NCBI GenBank assembly: GCA_964491515.1
Contig: CAZBGQ010000001.1
Coordinates: forward strand, 1-64,000
From: CAZBGQ01 sp964491515
Lineage (GTDB): Bacteria > Patescibacteriota > Gracilibacteria > UBA1369 > UBA12473
DNA length: 64,000 nt
Reading direction: 5' to 3'
This document shows positions 24,241 through 32,853 of the stretch, in pieces (within the stretch, counting starts at the first letter, position 1; every line of letters starts with the position of its first letter). The notes below the pieces were generated by a model, which was not told the origin of the DNA, made no database searches, and saw nothing but the letters and a program-made list of their open reading frames with translations. A program made the position numbers and the translations under genes.

Positions 24241-24269
24241 ATTATACCAGTTTTAAGGTTAAAAATCAA
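24241..24269 (-). promoter_or_regulatory. promoter giving a leaderless FecR-gene mRNA
   Basis: On the minus strand TTGATT (complement of 24264-24269) and consensus TATAAT (complement of 24241-24246) are 17 bases apart. The ATG at 24234 lies 6 bases past the -10 box, so the transcript should begin at or next to the start codon. Confidence 0.8.
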
Positions 24270-24281
24270 TATAATCAACCA

Positions 24282-24539
24282 GCGTGAATTGAGAAATTCA
24301 AGTTTTGCCCGAAGAAAGAGAAAAGGCATAAAAATTTCCCTTAAGTGATTTGTGAAGAAAATTAGACGTCAAGGAAAAGGCATATGATTCACAGGTTTAT
24401 CAAATGAACGTAACGCGAACGCGAGAAAGGTTCTCTGAGGATCATGTATCCAAAGAGGTTCTTTCCAGAGAATGCGGTAACGCTGTGAATCCTTATAATG
24501 ACCTTCCCCTTAAGGGTTATTAAATTCCGCAATTCACGC
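24282..24539. repeat. nested inverted repeats around RNA element copy 1
   Basis: GCGTGAATTG (24282-24291) pairs with CAATTCACGC (24530-24539), all 10 bases. Inside it, CCCTTAAG (24338-24345) pairs with CTTAAGGG (24509-24516), and inside that GATTCACAG (24386-24394) pairs with CTGTGAATC (24483-24491). The three nested stems cover most of the 355-base divergent intergenic region, which has no ORF. Confidence 0.6.
24386..24491 (+). ncRNA. unrecognised structured RNA element, copy 1
   Basis: The outer 9-base stem is GATTCACAG/CTGTGAATC. Inside are hairpin 1 (CGC 24414-24416, loop GAAC, GCG 24421-24423) and hairpin 2 (24425-24465: GAAAG, GTT, CTCT, GA, GGAT, loop CATGT, ATCC, AA, AGAG, GTT, CTTTC). 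A second copy at 48688-48791 on the other strand keeps the core of hairpin 2 nearly base for base. Its outer stem differs at four adjacent base pairs, all compensated, and the middle pair of hairpin 1 is swapped. The + strand is preferred here because the mismatches then read as GA/RA pairs and the copy-2 loop becomes GAAA. No match to a known RNA class came to mind. Confidence 0.65.
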
Positions 24540-24551
24540 AATCGATTGGGG

Positions 24552-24579
24552 TTGCCTCCACTTATCCATCCGCTACAAT
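24552..24579 (+). promoter_or_regulatory. promoter of the SLH protease gene
   Basis: TTGCCT (24552-24557) and TACAAT (24574-24579) are 16 bases apart. The -10 box ends 10 bases before the ATG, so the mRNA leader is a few bases at most. RNA element copy 1 lies upstream of this promoter and would not be part of this transcript. Confidence 0.6.
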
Positions 24580-24589
24580 AAGGCCCACT

Positions 24590-26383
24590 ATGAAACGAAT
24601 ATTACTCAGTTTTCTCCTCACAGCCCTAATGATTCCGCTTGCACATGCACAAGCAGGATTCAGTGATGTCGATGATGCTTACTCAAAAGCCATCCGCTAT
24701 TTACGCAACAAAGAAGTCATTCAAGGCTATAACAATGGAACTTATAAACCTGAAAAACCCATCACACGTGCGGAATTCATCAAAATGTTGATAACCAATC
24801 AAACAGATCAGGATGAACCATCCAACAGCCAACGAACCTATCCATATAATGACGTCCCCGGAAACGCCTGGTACGCAGACAGCATCCAACGAGCCTGGGA
24901 AATCGGGCTTTTAAATGACAGCAAAGAACTTCATCCTAACTCCCCCATCACTCGAGTAGAAGGAACCAAATTGATTCTAAACATGTTAGGACTTCCCACT
25001 CCACGCATAATTTCTGAAAAAGACTGGCCACTAAATTTTTATGATGTCCGTCACAACATGTGGTACGCCCCTACCGTTATGTATGGCACTCAATACAACA
25101 TCATCAAACCACTTGACCCTAACGGCGATTATTTCCGCCCACTCAAAACACTCACACGTGGAAACGCAGCCCAAATCATCTACAACATGGAAGTCTACCT
25201 ATTAGGTACACAAATATTTGATGGAGCAGCTGAACTAGAAGGCGCACTCATTGATGCCGGACTCGAAAATGACATTCCCAAACTAAACATACTGGCCGAC
25301 GTCTGGAATCAAATTCACAGCAACCATTTCAATCCAGCCAACTTAGAGGAGCTAAATGACGACGAATTAATTTACGACGCCATCAGAGGCCTCGTTGATG
25401 GACTTGATGATCCTTACAGCACCTTCCTCGATCCGCCAGAAACCGAAAATTTCGATGACTTCCTAGAAGGTGAATTTGGTGGCATTGGCGCCGAAATTTC
25501 CGAGGAAACTCAAGGTGTCGTCATCCGAAGCCTACTCGTAGACTCCCCCGCTGAATCATCCGGGTTAAGACCCAACGACATCATTATAAAAGTAAACGGA
25601 GACGATGTGCGAGATGAATCAGCTCGAGCCATTGTCCAACTAATCCGCGGAGAAATAGGAACCAACGTCGTCATCACCGTCGAACGAAACAGTCGTGAAA
25701 GAGATTTCACTATTACCCGAGACACCATTCAAATAGGCTACGTCAAAGGAGAACTACTAGGAGATGCAATTTACGTAGACATCAACCTATTCACCGCAAT
25801 GAGCTTTATTGATTTCACCCAAGCAGTCCAACCTCTCATCGAGGAAAATCCTGATTTCAAAGGATTCATTATTGATGTTCGAAACAACCCAGGAGGCTAC
25901 CTAAATAGCGTTAAATCCATACTCGGCCATTTCATCCCTCGAGGACAGACCATGCTCTACATGAAAAAAGGCCCTCGCCATGTCCAACTCCACGTATCCG
26001 AAGGCAAAGGAGAATGGGAAGACTATCCTGTCGTGGTTCTCCTAAACGGGGAAAGTGCGTCTGCCTCAGAAATTCTAGCCATGACATTATTTGAACGAAA
26101 CAACGCCGTCCTCGTCGGACAAACAAGCTTCGGGAAAGGAACCGTTCAAGAAGTGATCGACTACAACGATGGATCAACATTAAAACTAACCATTGCAGAA
26201 TGGCGCAGCCTCAACTTCCACAGCCTAAACGGCATTGGATTGGATCCACAAATCTACGCGGAACTAACCACCGAGGACATCATAGCCAAACGTGACCCTC
26301 AGCTAGAAGCCGCTCTTGAAGAATTCGACAAAGCTGTCGAACGATGGGAAGCAGAGAAAGCTAAAAAGAAAGTATCGAATTAA
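24590..26383 (+). CDS. SLH-domain C-terminal processing protease (S41)
   Basis: A 597-residue exported protease anchored to the cell surface. After a signal peptide (about 1-20, ending AHA) come three SLH repeats (about 23-65, 83-130 and 148-205; FSDV, GYNNGTYKPEKPITRAEF and similar). SLH domains bind cell-wall polymer. Then the S41 N-terminal helices, a PDZ domain (about 285-370, GIGAEISEETQGVVIRS and DSPAESSGLRPNDIIIKVNG) and the catalytic domain. The nucleophile Ser is in NGESASASE near residue 488 and the general-base Lys in FGKGTVQ near 513. Such proteases trim or degrade exported proteins. The SLH-PDZ-S41 fusion places it on the S-layer side. Confidence 0.88.
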   Translation: MKRILLSFLLTALMIPLAHAQAGFSDVDDAYSKAIRYLRNKEVIQGYNNGTYKPEKPITRAEFIKMLITNQTDQDEPSNSQRTYPYNDVPGNAWYADSIQRAWEIGLLNDSKELHPNSPITRVEGTKLILNMLGLPTPRIISEKDWPLNFYDVRHNMWYAPTVMYGTQYNIIKPLDPNGDYFRPLKTLTRGNAAQIIYNMEVYLLGTQIFDGAAELEGALIDAGLENDIPKLNILADVWNQIHSNHFNPANLEELNDDELIYDAIRGLVDGLDDPYSTFLDPPETENFDDFLEGEFGGIGAEISEETQGVVIRSLLVDSPAESSGLRPNDIIIKVNGDDVRDESARAIVQLIRGEIGTNVVITVERNSRERDFTITRDTIQIGYVKGELLGDAIYVDINLFTAMSFIDFTQAVQPLIEENPDFKGFIIDVRNNPGGYLNSVKSILGHFIPRGQTMLYMKKGPRHVQLHVSEGKGEWEDYPVVVLLNGESASASEILAMTLFERNNAVLVGQTSFGKGTVQEVIDYNDGSTLKLTIAEWRSLNFHSLNGIGLDPQIYAELTTEDIIAKRDPQLEAALEEFDKAVERWEAEKAKKKVSN

Positions 26384-26391
26384 TCTCCAGA

Positions 26392-28632
26392 CTATTCTCC
26401 AACAAAATTTTCATCAAGAACATCACCAAATAATCGAGTCAAAACCCAACGCTGCCATAAATCTTTAGCCATTCGCGTCGGAAAACGAATCGCGTCAAAT
26501 GTTGATGTAGTCTGAACCCTTTCTTCAGGATCAGGAACAGGAACAAAAACCCTTTCTAAAGCATGCCGCGGAACCAAATCACTTGAGACCAATAGCTCCA
26601 AAAAGCGCGTGCGCAATAATGACGCATCCTCTGGTAACGCCCCATCTAAAAATCCTAATACAAGCGGTTCCATGGCTTCCCATTGAGGGTCTCCTTCAAA
26701 AAGATGACGATAAGCATCGCACGCCGAACTCCTTAACCCTCGCACAACAGAATCTAGTTGATCAGGAGAAGAAAGTTTTTCAGCTAGAACAGCGCTTAAC
26801 CCCTCTGTAGAGCCTCCTTCATGAGACCTCGCAATACCTTCCTTTACAGAAACCTGATTTTCAACAAAGCGATCTGGATCAGAATAAACAGGAGGAGCCA
26901 ACGCAAATTCTTTCTCAAAAAATTCTCTAACTTCTTCATCCGAAACACCTATAATTCGTGCCACCAAAAACATCCGCTCATCCAAACCATTAACAAATTG
27001 ATCTATCAAAAAATCACGTCTACTCTCCGACCTACCAAGAAAAGCAACAGCCGGTCCAAAACAAGCATGACCTTGAAGCACCACAGGAAAAAGTAACTCC
27101 CACGCCGCATGATAGGCTTCATTCAAATCTTCAGTAAGCAAACCAGCACGATGAAGTAAATGGGCCAAATTATCCGTTTTACGCAATAAATCGCCCACTC
27201 CAGATAGAGAAAGATTATTCAATTGCCCCAAATTCTCCATAAAAACCCCCTCTCCCAAAACACAATTTAATCGTATCCATACATCAAAAAGCCTAATATC
27301 ATGACCATTATCAAACAAAAAAGCCACATTAATCGGTCGGAAATCACCCCCTTCCCTCACATAGCCACATGACAACCGCCCCTCTAAAACCTGATATATT
27401 TCACGAAATTCACGCATAATATCCTCACTACTTTCGATAAAAGGGTTAGCCACCAAACGTGTCATTACCTCTTCCAAAAATTCCCCCCGACAAGGATAAC
27501 TGTATAAAGGCCCTTGCCGTTCTACCTCGCCAAATGTTAAAGGCGCATAAGCAAGACCATCAATACCGTCCGGGCTAGCAATTTGAGCCTCATCTTCTGG
27601 TTTCGCACGTCCCAAAAACGCACGAAATTCTTGGAAATCAATATCCTCAAATAAATCCAGAACAGCCCTAAGTCGTCTATTCCGATCTTGAGCAGGAACA
27701 GACTTTAAAGCCTTCATCAATTCTCGATTCCTACTACTCTCATCATCCAAACCAACAAATAAAAAAGACTTCACTTGATCACACAAGTCAGCATCTAATT
27801 GTTCCGGAGAATTCATAGATCCTCCCTGAATACTAGGGAAACTTGATGGCAGACTCAAATTTTCACTCAACATATAAGGACGATTAGCAGCATCAACATG
27901 ATGATAGTAAGCCGTCTGCTCTCCTTGAAGAATCAAACATTCATCAATAAACAAAGCTGCCTCGCCCACGGAAACTGAATCATCAGTATGGTATCCATTC
28001 GCTAACGCATAAGCACAGACTTCTTCATAGGTTAAAAATGTATACGAATTCGGGTCATGCGATTCAATAATCATTAAACATCTCTGAATTCGCTCCCACC
28101 CTAATTCTTCTGGAAATCCCGCCAAAATTTCAGGGGAGTAAGACGGCTTTCCCAAACTCATCACTGTTCCATCGGAAGGACCCCATCCTGGTTCTCCAAA
28201 AGAGTCATAAATGTCTATATTTTGAGAGCTGAAACTCCATCGAACTTGTTCTGTACTCAAGAATCTTGGATACTGATCAACTGCCCTTAAAACATCCATA
28301 TTCAACCCCTCTCCCATTTCATAAAACCAATCCACCATTGCAGCCTGATCATCATCTGAACGATGTTCCAATAAGTGATTTAAAAAATCTAAATCAACAG
28401 ACTTCAAAAGCTCCCATACACAAACAGCGACCATTACTTGCTTAAAAAGAGGCTCATTAGTCTGAGAGTCAAGCGGACGATCTCCGCAAAGAAGACGAGT
28501 CCAATCAACTGGAGTTGCAGAATGACCACGCCCAAGCTTCAAACCACTCATCCTTTCCTTAAGCCCTTGAACAAGAAGAAGTTCTGTTCCTGACAGTTCA
28601 ACAGCAGCTGTGGCACGTTCTATTCCTCCCAT
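26392..28632 (-). CDS. large protein of unknown function, 746 residues
   Basis: I do not recognise this protein. It has no signal peptide or membrane segment and looks cytoplasmic, acidic and mainly helical, with scattered Cys and Trp. Segments such as RLVANPFIESSEDIMREF and GDFRPINVAFLFDNGHDIR suggest folded domains. The C-terminal 250 residues contain helix pairs similar in style to HEAT-like arrays, but no repeat can be defined by eye. A clear promoter precedes it. The gene ends 9 bases from the convergent SLH protease stop. Lineage-specific proteins of this size are common in CPR genomes; function unknown. Confidence 0.55.
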   Translation of the reverse strand: MGGIERATAAVELSGTELLLVQGLKERMSGLKLGRGHSATPVDWTRLLCGDRPLDSQTNEPLFKQVMVAVCVWELLKSVDLDFLNHLLEHRSDDDQAAMVDWFYEMGEGLNMDVLRAVDQYPRFLSTEQVRWSFSSQNIDIYDSFGEPGWGPSDGTVMSLGKPSYSPEILAGFPEELGWERIQRCLMIIESHDPNSYTFLTYEEVCAYALANGYHTDDSVSVGEAALFIDECLILQGEQTAYYHHVDAANRPYMLSENLSLPSSFPSIQGGSMNSPEQLDADLCDQVKSFLFVGLDDESSRNRELMKALKSVPAQDRNRRLRAVLDLFEDIDFQEFRAFLGRAKPEDEAQIASPDGIDGLAYAPLTFGEVERQGPLYSYPCRGEFLEEVMTRLVANPFIESSEDIMREFREIYQVLEGRLSCGYVREGGDFRPINVAFLFDNGHDIRLFDVWIRLNCVLGEGVFMENLGQLNNLSLSGVGDLLRKTDNLAHLLHRAGLLTEDLNEAYHAAWELLFPVVLQGHACFGPAVAFLGRSESRRDFLIDQFVNGLDERMFLVARIIGVSDEEVREFFEKEFALAPPVYSDPDRFVENQVSVKEGIARSHEGGSTEGLSAVLAEKLSSPDQLDSVVRGLRSSACDAYRHLFEGDPQWEAMEPLVLGFLDGALPEDASLLRTRFLELLVSSDLVPRHALERVFVPVPDPEERVQTTSTFDAIRFPTRMAKDLWQRWVLTRLFGDVLDENFVGE

Positions 28633-28658
28633 AAGAAATATGTTATTGATAGGAGGAA

Positions 28659-28686
28659 ATTATATATGCAAGAACATTTTTGTCAA
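28659..28686 (-). promoter_or_regulatory. promoter of the 746-residue protein gene
   Basis: On the minus strand a perfect TTGACA (complement of 28681-28686) and a perfect TATAAT (complement of 28659-28664) are 16 bases apart, giving a leader of about 20 bases. Confidence 0.8.
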
Positions 28687-28723
28687 TATTCTCGTAATAA
28701 GTTAAAAGAAAATCCGACTCAAA

Positions 28724-29248
28724 TCATACAAAGACACGAAGCCAGTCCCAGCGACGTCGACGTATACGTTTAATCCTTCGCCTCTTCAGTCGCTCCGGAG
28801 CATGCTCTCGAACCAATAATGGCCACTGTACCTTCAACCATTTTTTCTGCAATTCTAACGCTGACTCAAACCCTCGTTTTTTAAGTTCTTTGGTAACAAC
28901 ACCTCCCGCATGGGGTGTACTAAATTTTTGTTCAAGCGGAGAACTAAACCCATGCAAATAGTGAGTCAATTCGTGCGCAATGGTCGCATCCACTACCTCT
29001 ACTGGAACTATTTCCAACTGGAACAAACGATTAATAAGAATCGTAGAAATCTTGGCATCTCGAGACATTCGAATCGACCCCAAACGCGTCCGAGCACGCT
29101 GCCCATACCGAATAACCACTTCATTGGCAGCAACCAAATCAGGAAAAGACGACGTCCACACACTCTGTAAACGAGACTCCAGCCAACATTGACTTCGGGC
29201 AGTATTAATCACAAAAAACACCTTCCCACAAGGACAGAAAAGACTCAA
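28724..29248 (-). CDS. SprT-like zinc metallopeptidase
   Basis: A 174-residue protein with the zinc-metalloprotease motif in AHELTHYLHG (near residue 90; HExxH) and a preceding helix (VPVEVVDATIA) as in SprT/YgjP-type minimal proteases. The N-terminus has a CPCGK pair of Cys that may bind zinc. The C-terminus is extremely basic (RLKRRRIKRIRRRRWDW), suggesting nucleic-acid contact, consistent with SprT-family roles in DNA-protein crosslink repair, though that is inference. It starts 20 bases after the VirB4-like gene and is probably co-transcribed with it. Confidence 0.7.
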   Translation of the reverse strand: MSLFCPCGKVFFVINTARSQCWLESRLQSVWTSSFPDLVAANEVVIRYGQRARTRLGSIRMSRDAKISTILINRLFQLEIVPVEVVDATIAHELTHYLHGFSSPLEQKFSTPHAGGVVTKELKKRGFESALELQKKWLKVQWPLLVREHAPERLKRRRIKRIRRRRWDWLRVFV

Positions 29249-29268
29249 GTCATTATTAGGTCCCTCCC

Positions 29269-31518
29269 CTACTTAAACACCACTTCTTCTTCCTCTGAAA
29301 CAGCATCAGGCGTCGGAACAACCTCCTCTTCCGAAACTACTTCAGGTGTTACTGCTTCTGACTCTGACGGAGCCTCTACCACCGATACTTCCGGAGCAGG
29401 AGCGACTACCTCCTCTGTACCCTCAAACTGCATCGCCGAATCAGACTGCTGTTTCAATACCTCTTGAGGATTGGTCGTCACAATTTTATCTTCTGTATAA
29501 GACGCAATAATCTGAATGGCCACGTGTTGCAAACCTGCAAAAAATAGTCCTTGACCCACCCCACTATTCAGCAACATATACTTTTCACCTTCTGTTAAGT
29601 TGAATACTTTCTGTAAACCATCAATCACAGACGGAGACTGCTTCAAAAGCAACTGCATAGAAGAATTACTCACAATAGCCTTTCCATAAGGACTCTTAAC
29701 AAAATCCTCCACATCCTGAGTAATAGTTGTAACACCTAGGTAATATTTACGTGCCCTCTTAACTAGACCAAACAAAAACTTAGCCGAATCTTCATGCTGC
29801 ATCATGGTCCACGCCTCATCAATCGTAAGAATACGTTTCTTCAAAGAGCTACGCACACGATTCCAAATATAATTCAAAATGATGTACATCGCGATAGGCC
29901 TCAATGAATCTTCCAAATCTCGAATAGAAAAAACAATGAGATGACTGTCCATCTCTACATTGGTCTGCTGATTAAAGAGCCCACCAAACGTACCGGTCGT
30001 ATATTTTTGAACACGTTGAGCCAACTCAGTCGTACCATCCATAGAAGACAAAACACTATGAAAATCATTCATAGTTGGGGGCTCAAATGAACCAGGATCC
30101 ACCGTATCCATAGTGATACCTCTCGTTGAATACGTATCAATAAGCGCTTTATCAATGAGCGCCTCTTCTGAGGCAGTCATTGTCCCCACCATCAACTTAA
30201 TCAAACCTGTTAAATCGATAATGGCTGAACGCAACAAATCTCCCGGCTTAAGTTCTTCAGGGTTGAGCGGCTTAGGTAAATCAAACGGATTGATCCGCCG
30301 ATCAGAGTTAAGCGACACTTTCAAATACGTGCCACCAACCGTTGTGGCCAGTGCTTCATATTCATTTTCAGGATCAATCACAATCACATCCGACCCCATC
30401 ATCAAGTATCTTAAAATTTCAAGTTTAACCGCATACGACTTACCAGCACCAGATTTAGCAAACACCACAGAATTCGCATTCTCCAAAGAAAATCGATCAA
30501 AAATAATCAATCCATCATTATGCCGATTCAATCCATATAAAATCCCCTCATTGGACGTCAATTCAGACGACACAAACGGAAAAGTCGTAGAAAGAGGAGA
30601 GGTGTTCATATTATGATAAATCTCCAACTGATCAATCGCCAATGGCAACGTCGAATTAAGAGCATGCTCCATACGTAGATCCGCTCGCCGAGTAAGAACT
30701 AATTTCCCACCCAACAAACTCTCAAGCTGTTTAGTAACATGATCCAGTTTTTTTTGATCTTCATGATAAATCGTAAAATAAAGTCCGAACTGGAAAAATT
30801 TCTCCTGTCCACGCTGAAGATCCGTACGAAGCTGCTCAGCATCTTCCAATTGAGTTTCAAGCGCCGGATCACGCACACGACCCTTTTCTGCCGACATGCG
30901 AATACTCGAGTTAAATTTAGCCACCTGACTCTTGAGTACTTTAAGAATTTTGTCAGATTCAATCGGATAAATAAACTGAGACATGTCCATCGTCACATCA
31001 AAATTCACAATCGGTGACAACCAGTTGGTTTCAATATAACGAGGATACGTATAGACAAAGAAACTTTGCGCAAACATTCCATCAATCAATATATGATTGA
31101 AAGCCACCTCCATAGATGACGGCGCAATCAAATCACGAATCGTAGAAAGACCCTGCTGAAACAGTTTTTCGGCTTCAACAAGCTTCTTTTTTTCACCCGG
31201 AGATAATTTCGTATAATCAGGCTTACCATTAGATCCCTTAGGGGGATTATCCACCGTACCAGTCAGAGGTTGAACAGCCTCAACCGGCTTATCCGGAACA
31301 GGAGCAACAACGGCTGGCTCCGCATTTTTCTCAATTTTAACAACCCCACTTTTTGATTTATTCACGGCCACACGTTCCTCCCACTTAGCCTTTAAACCAC
31401 CAAGTAAACCGCCAGACTTGGCCGGCGTTGGAACAGACTCTGCGCTTACTTCAGCCACAGGAGCCGCATCAGGAGCAGAAGCAACCGGAACCGTTTGGTT
31501 TTGGTTTTCGTCTGACAT
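29269..31518 (-). CDS. VirB4/TraC-like ATPase
   Basis: A 749-residue motor ATPase of the type IV secretion/conjugation HerA-FtsK superfamily. Residues 1-100 are Pro/Ala/Val-rich and likely disordered. The N-terminal VirB4 domain covers about 120-300. The Walker A is FAKSGAGKSYAVK (near 370), the Walker B-like VIVIDPENEYEAL follows, and RILTIDEAWTMMQHEDSAKF with the downstream TITQDVEDFV are typical of VirB4/TraC. The last 60 residues form an acidic Val/Pro/Glu tail. No other secretion genes are adjacent except a prepilin peptidase 20 kb away. Role in DNA or protein transfer or in pilus-like machinery is open. Confidence 0.85.
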   Translation of the reverse strand: MSDENQNQTVPVASAPDAAPVAEVSAESVPTPAKSGGLLGGLKAKWEERVAVNKSKSGVVKIEKNAEPAVVAPVPDKPVEAVQPLTGTVDNPPKGSNGKPDYTKLSPGEKKKLVEAEKLFQQGLSTIRDLIAPSSMEVAFNHILIDGMFAQSFFVYTYPRYIETNWLSPIVNFDVTMDMSQFIYPIESDKILKVLKSQVAKFNSSIRMSAEKGRVRDPALETQLEDAEQLRTDLQRGQEKFFQFGLYFTIYHEDQKKLDHVTKQLESLLGGKLVLTRRADLRMEHALNSTLPLAIDQLEIYHNMNTSPLSTTFPFVSSELTSNEGILYGLNRHNDGLIIFDRFSLENANSVVFAKSGAGKSYAVKLEILRYLMMGSDVIVIDPENEYEALATTVGGTYLKVSLNSDRRINPFDLPKPLNPEELKPGDLLRSAIIDLTGLIKLMVGTMTASEEALIDKALIDTYSTRGITMDTVDPGSFEPPTMNDFHSVLSSMDGTTELAQRVQKYTTGTFGGLFNQQTNVEMDSHLIVFSIRDLEDSLRPIAMYIILNYIWNRVRSSLKKRILTIDEAWTMMQHEDSAKFLFGLVKRARKYYLGVTTITQDVEDFVKSPYGKAIVSNSSMQLLLKQSPSVIDGLQKVFNLTEGEKYMLLNSGVGQGLFFAGLQHVAIQIIASYTEDKIVTTNPQEVLKQQSDSAMQFEGTEEVVAPAPEVSVVEAPSESEAVTPEVVSEEEVVPTPDAVSEEEEVVFK

Positions 31519-31546
31519 AAATCATTAGGGTTCAAATAATCATATA

Positions 31547-31575
31547 AGTATACCAAAAAAGCCGCCATTATTCAA
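31547..31575 (-). promoter_or_regulatory. promoter of the VirB4-like gene
   Basis: On the minus strand TTGAAT (complement of 31570-31575) and TATACT (complement of 31547-31552) are 17 bases apart. The start codon is at 31518, giving a leader of about 22 bases. Confidence 0.7.
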
Positions 31576-31600
31576 GAAGGAACAATCAGCCCCTCTACGA

Positions 31601-32725
31601 TTATTCTCGCTCTTTAGCTGCCAAGGCAGCCCTCTCAGCAACAAGAGCCTTCTCCGCATCCGACTCTTCTGCTCGCTTTTTAGCTGCCAAGGCACTCATT
31701 CTCGCAGCAAAAACCTTCTCATCTGCTGATAACTCGGAAAACACACAAACAGCATTTCGATTAGACCCATGCTTAGCCACCAAAGCAGCCTCATCAGATT
31801 CCGATGCAAGACGAACCTCTTCTTCATTCAACCAGTTAGAAACAGAAGCATCGTCCTTTAATGTTGCGCGCATTCCATTGGGCTTAGACACACTAATTCC
31901 AATACTCAATGTCACCCTCAGTTCAGCTTTTTCCACGCTAGCTCGCAATCGCTCCGCCAATTCTTTAGCTTCTTCTAAAGAATTCACCACACCCAAAACG
32001 CCAAATTCATCACCTCCCAACCGACTCACAACATCAATACTCCTCAATTCTCTCTTTAAAATTTTTCCAACCTCAATCAAAACACGATCCCCTTCTTTAT
32101 GCCCATGAACATCGTTAACCGTTTTAAACTTATCTAAATCTACAAAAAATTGAACCAACGCCATTCCCTGTTGATTTCGCAATAATCGCTCCAATTCACG
32201 ACGTCGGATAGTGGCAAAAACCTCAGGCTTAAGCAACCCAGTCAATCCATCAAAAGAAGAAGCCTGTTCTTCTTCCATTGCAAACACTACCGAATCCTTA
32301 ACATGACGAGACATCGCGGCCACAATACGCTGAGAAGAAGCTCCAGCCTCAATAAGCGTAGCCAAAATAGCCGCATCCTTCCCCATATACTTCAAGAAAA
32401 ACTCCAAAAACTTAGGAAATCGCCTTTCGTCCACCGAAGGCTTCAACTTATAACGTAGATACTCCACCACCATAACCTCAAAAAGCCTAGGTACATCTGT
32501 CTCCTCCATACCAAGGGAATAAACCAACGATTCCAATTGATCATCTAACGGGGCAAAAAAAGCAGGATGCTGCTGACGCAACTCCGCCCAGGACATTCCG
32601 GGAAAATCTCCAGCAATAAAGCAAAGATCATCAAAAAGTGGCGCGATTTTAGGCATGCATCGACTCACTTGACTCGATAGCTCAAGATCTTCTTGATTAT
32701 CCAATAAATTCAGCCTATCAACCAT
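31601..32725 (-). CDS. GGDEF-domain protein, probable diguanylate cyclase
   Basis: Diguanylate cyclases make cyclic di-GMP from two GTP. The GGDEF domain lies at about 165-310: FFVDLDKFKTVNDVHGH with the metal Asp, then RLGGDEFGVLG with an intact GGDEF active site, then LSIGIS. The N-terminal 150 residues are helical and unassigned, with no membrane segment. The C-terminal 60 residues are Ala/Glu/Lys-rich with a repeated AALAAKKR/AALAAKER motif. An RxxD inhibitory site is not obvious. The start is placed at the ATG at 32725 (MVDRLN); a TTG two codons earlier is possible. No EAL or PilZ partner is in the window, so whether the product is used is unknown. Confidence 0.82.
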   Translation of the reverse strand: MVDRLNLLDNQEDLELSSQVSRCMPKIAPLFDDLCFIAGDFPGMSWAELRQQHPAFFAPLDDQLESLVYSLGMEETDVPRLFEVMVVEYLRYKLKPSVDERRFPKFLEFFLKYMGKDAAILATLIEAGASSQRIVAAMSRHVKDSVVFAMEEEQASSFDGLTGLLKPEVFATIRRRELERLLRNQQGMALVQFFVDLDKFKTVNDVHGHKEGDRVLIEVGKILKRELRSIDVVSRLGGDEFGVLGVVNSLEEAKELAERLRASVEKAELRVTLSIGISVSKPNGMRATLKDDASVSNWLNEEEVRLASESDEAALVAKHGSNRNAVCVFSELSADEKVFAARMSALAAKKRAEESDAEKALVAERAALAAKERE

Positions 32726-32853
32726 TAACAAGGAGGATAAAAGTAAAGGGATATATTAAATCACATAACAGGCCTAAAATCAAGCCTCCCTGCAGGCGCT
32801 TTTCCCAAAATATGCTAAATTATCAAGGCTTATGTTATTTAAGTTAAAAAATC

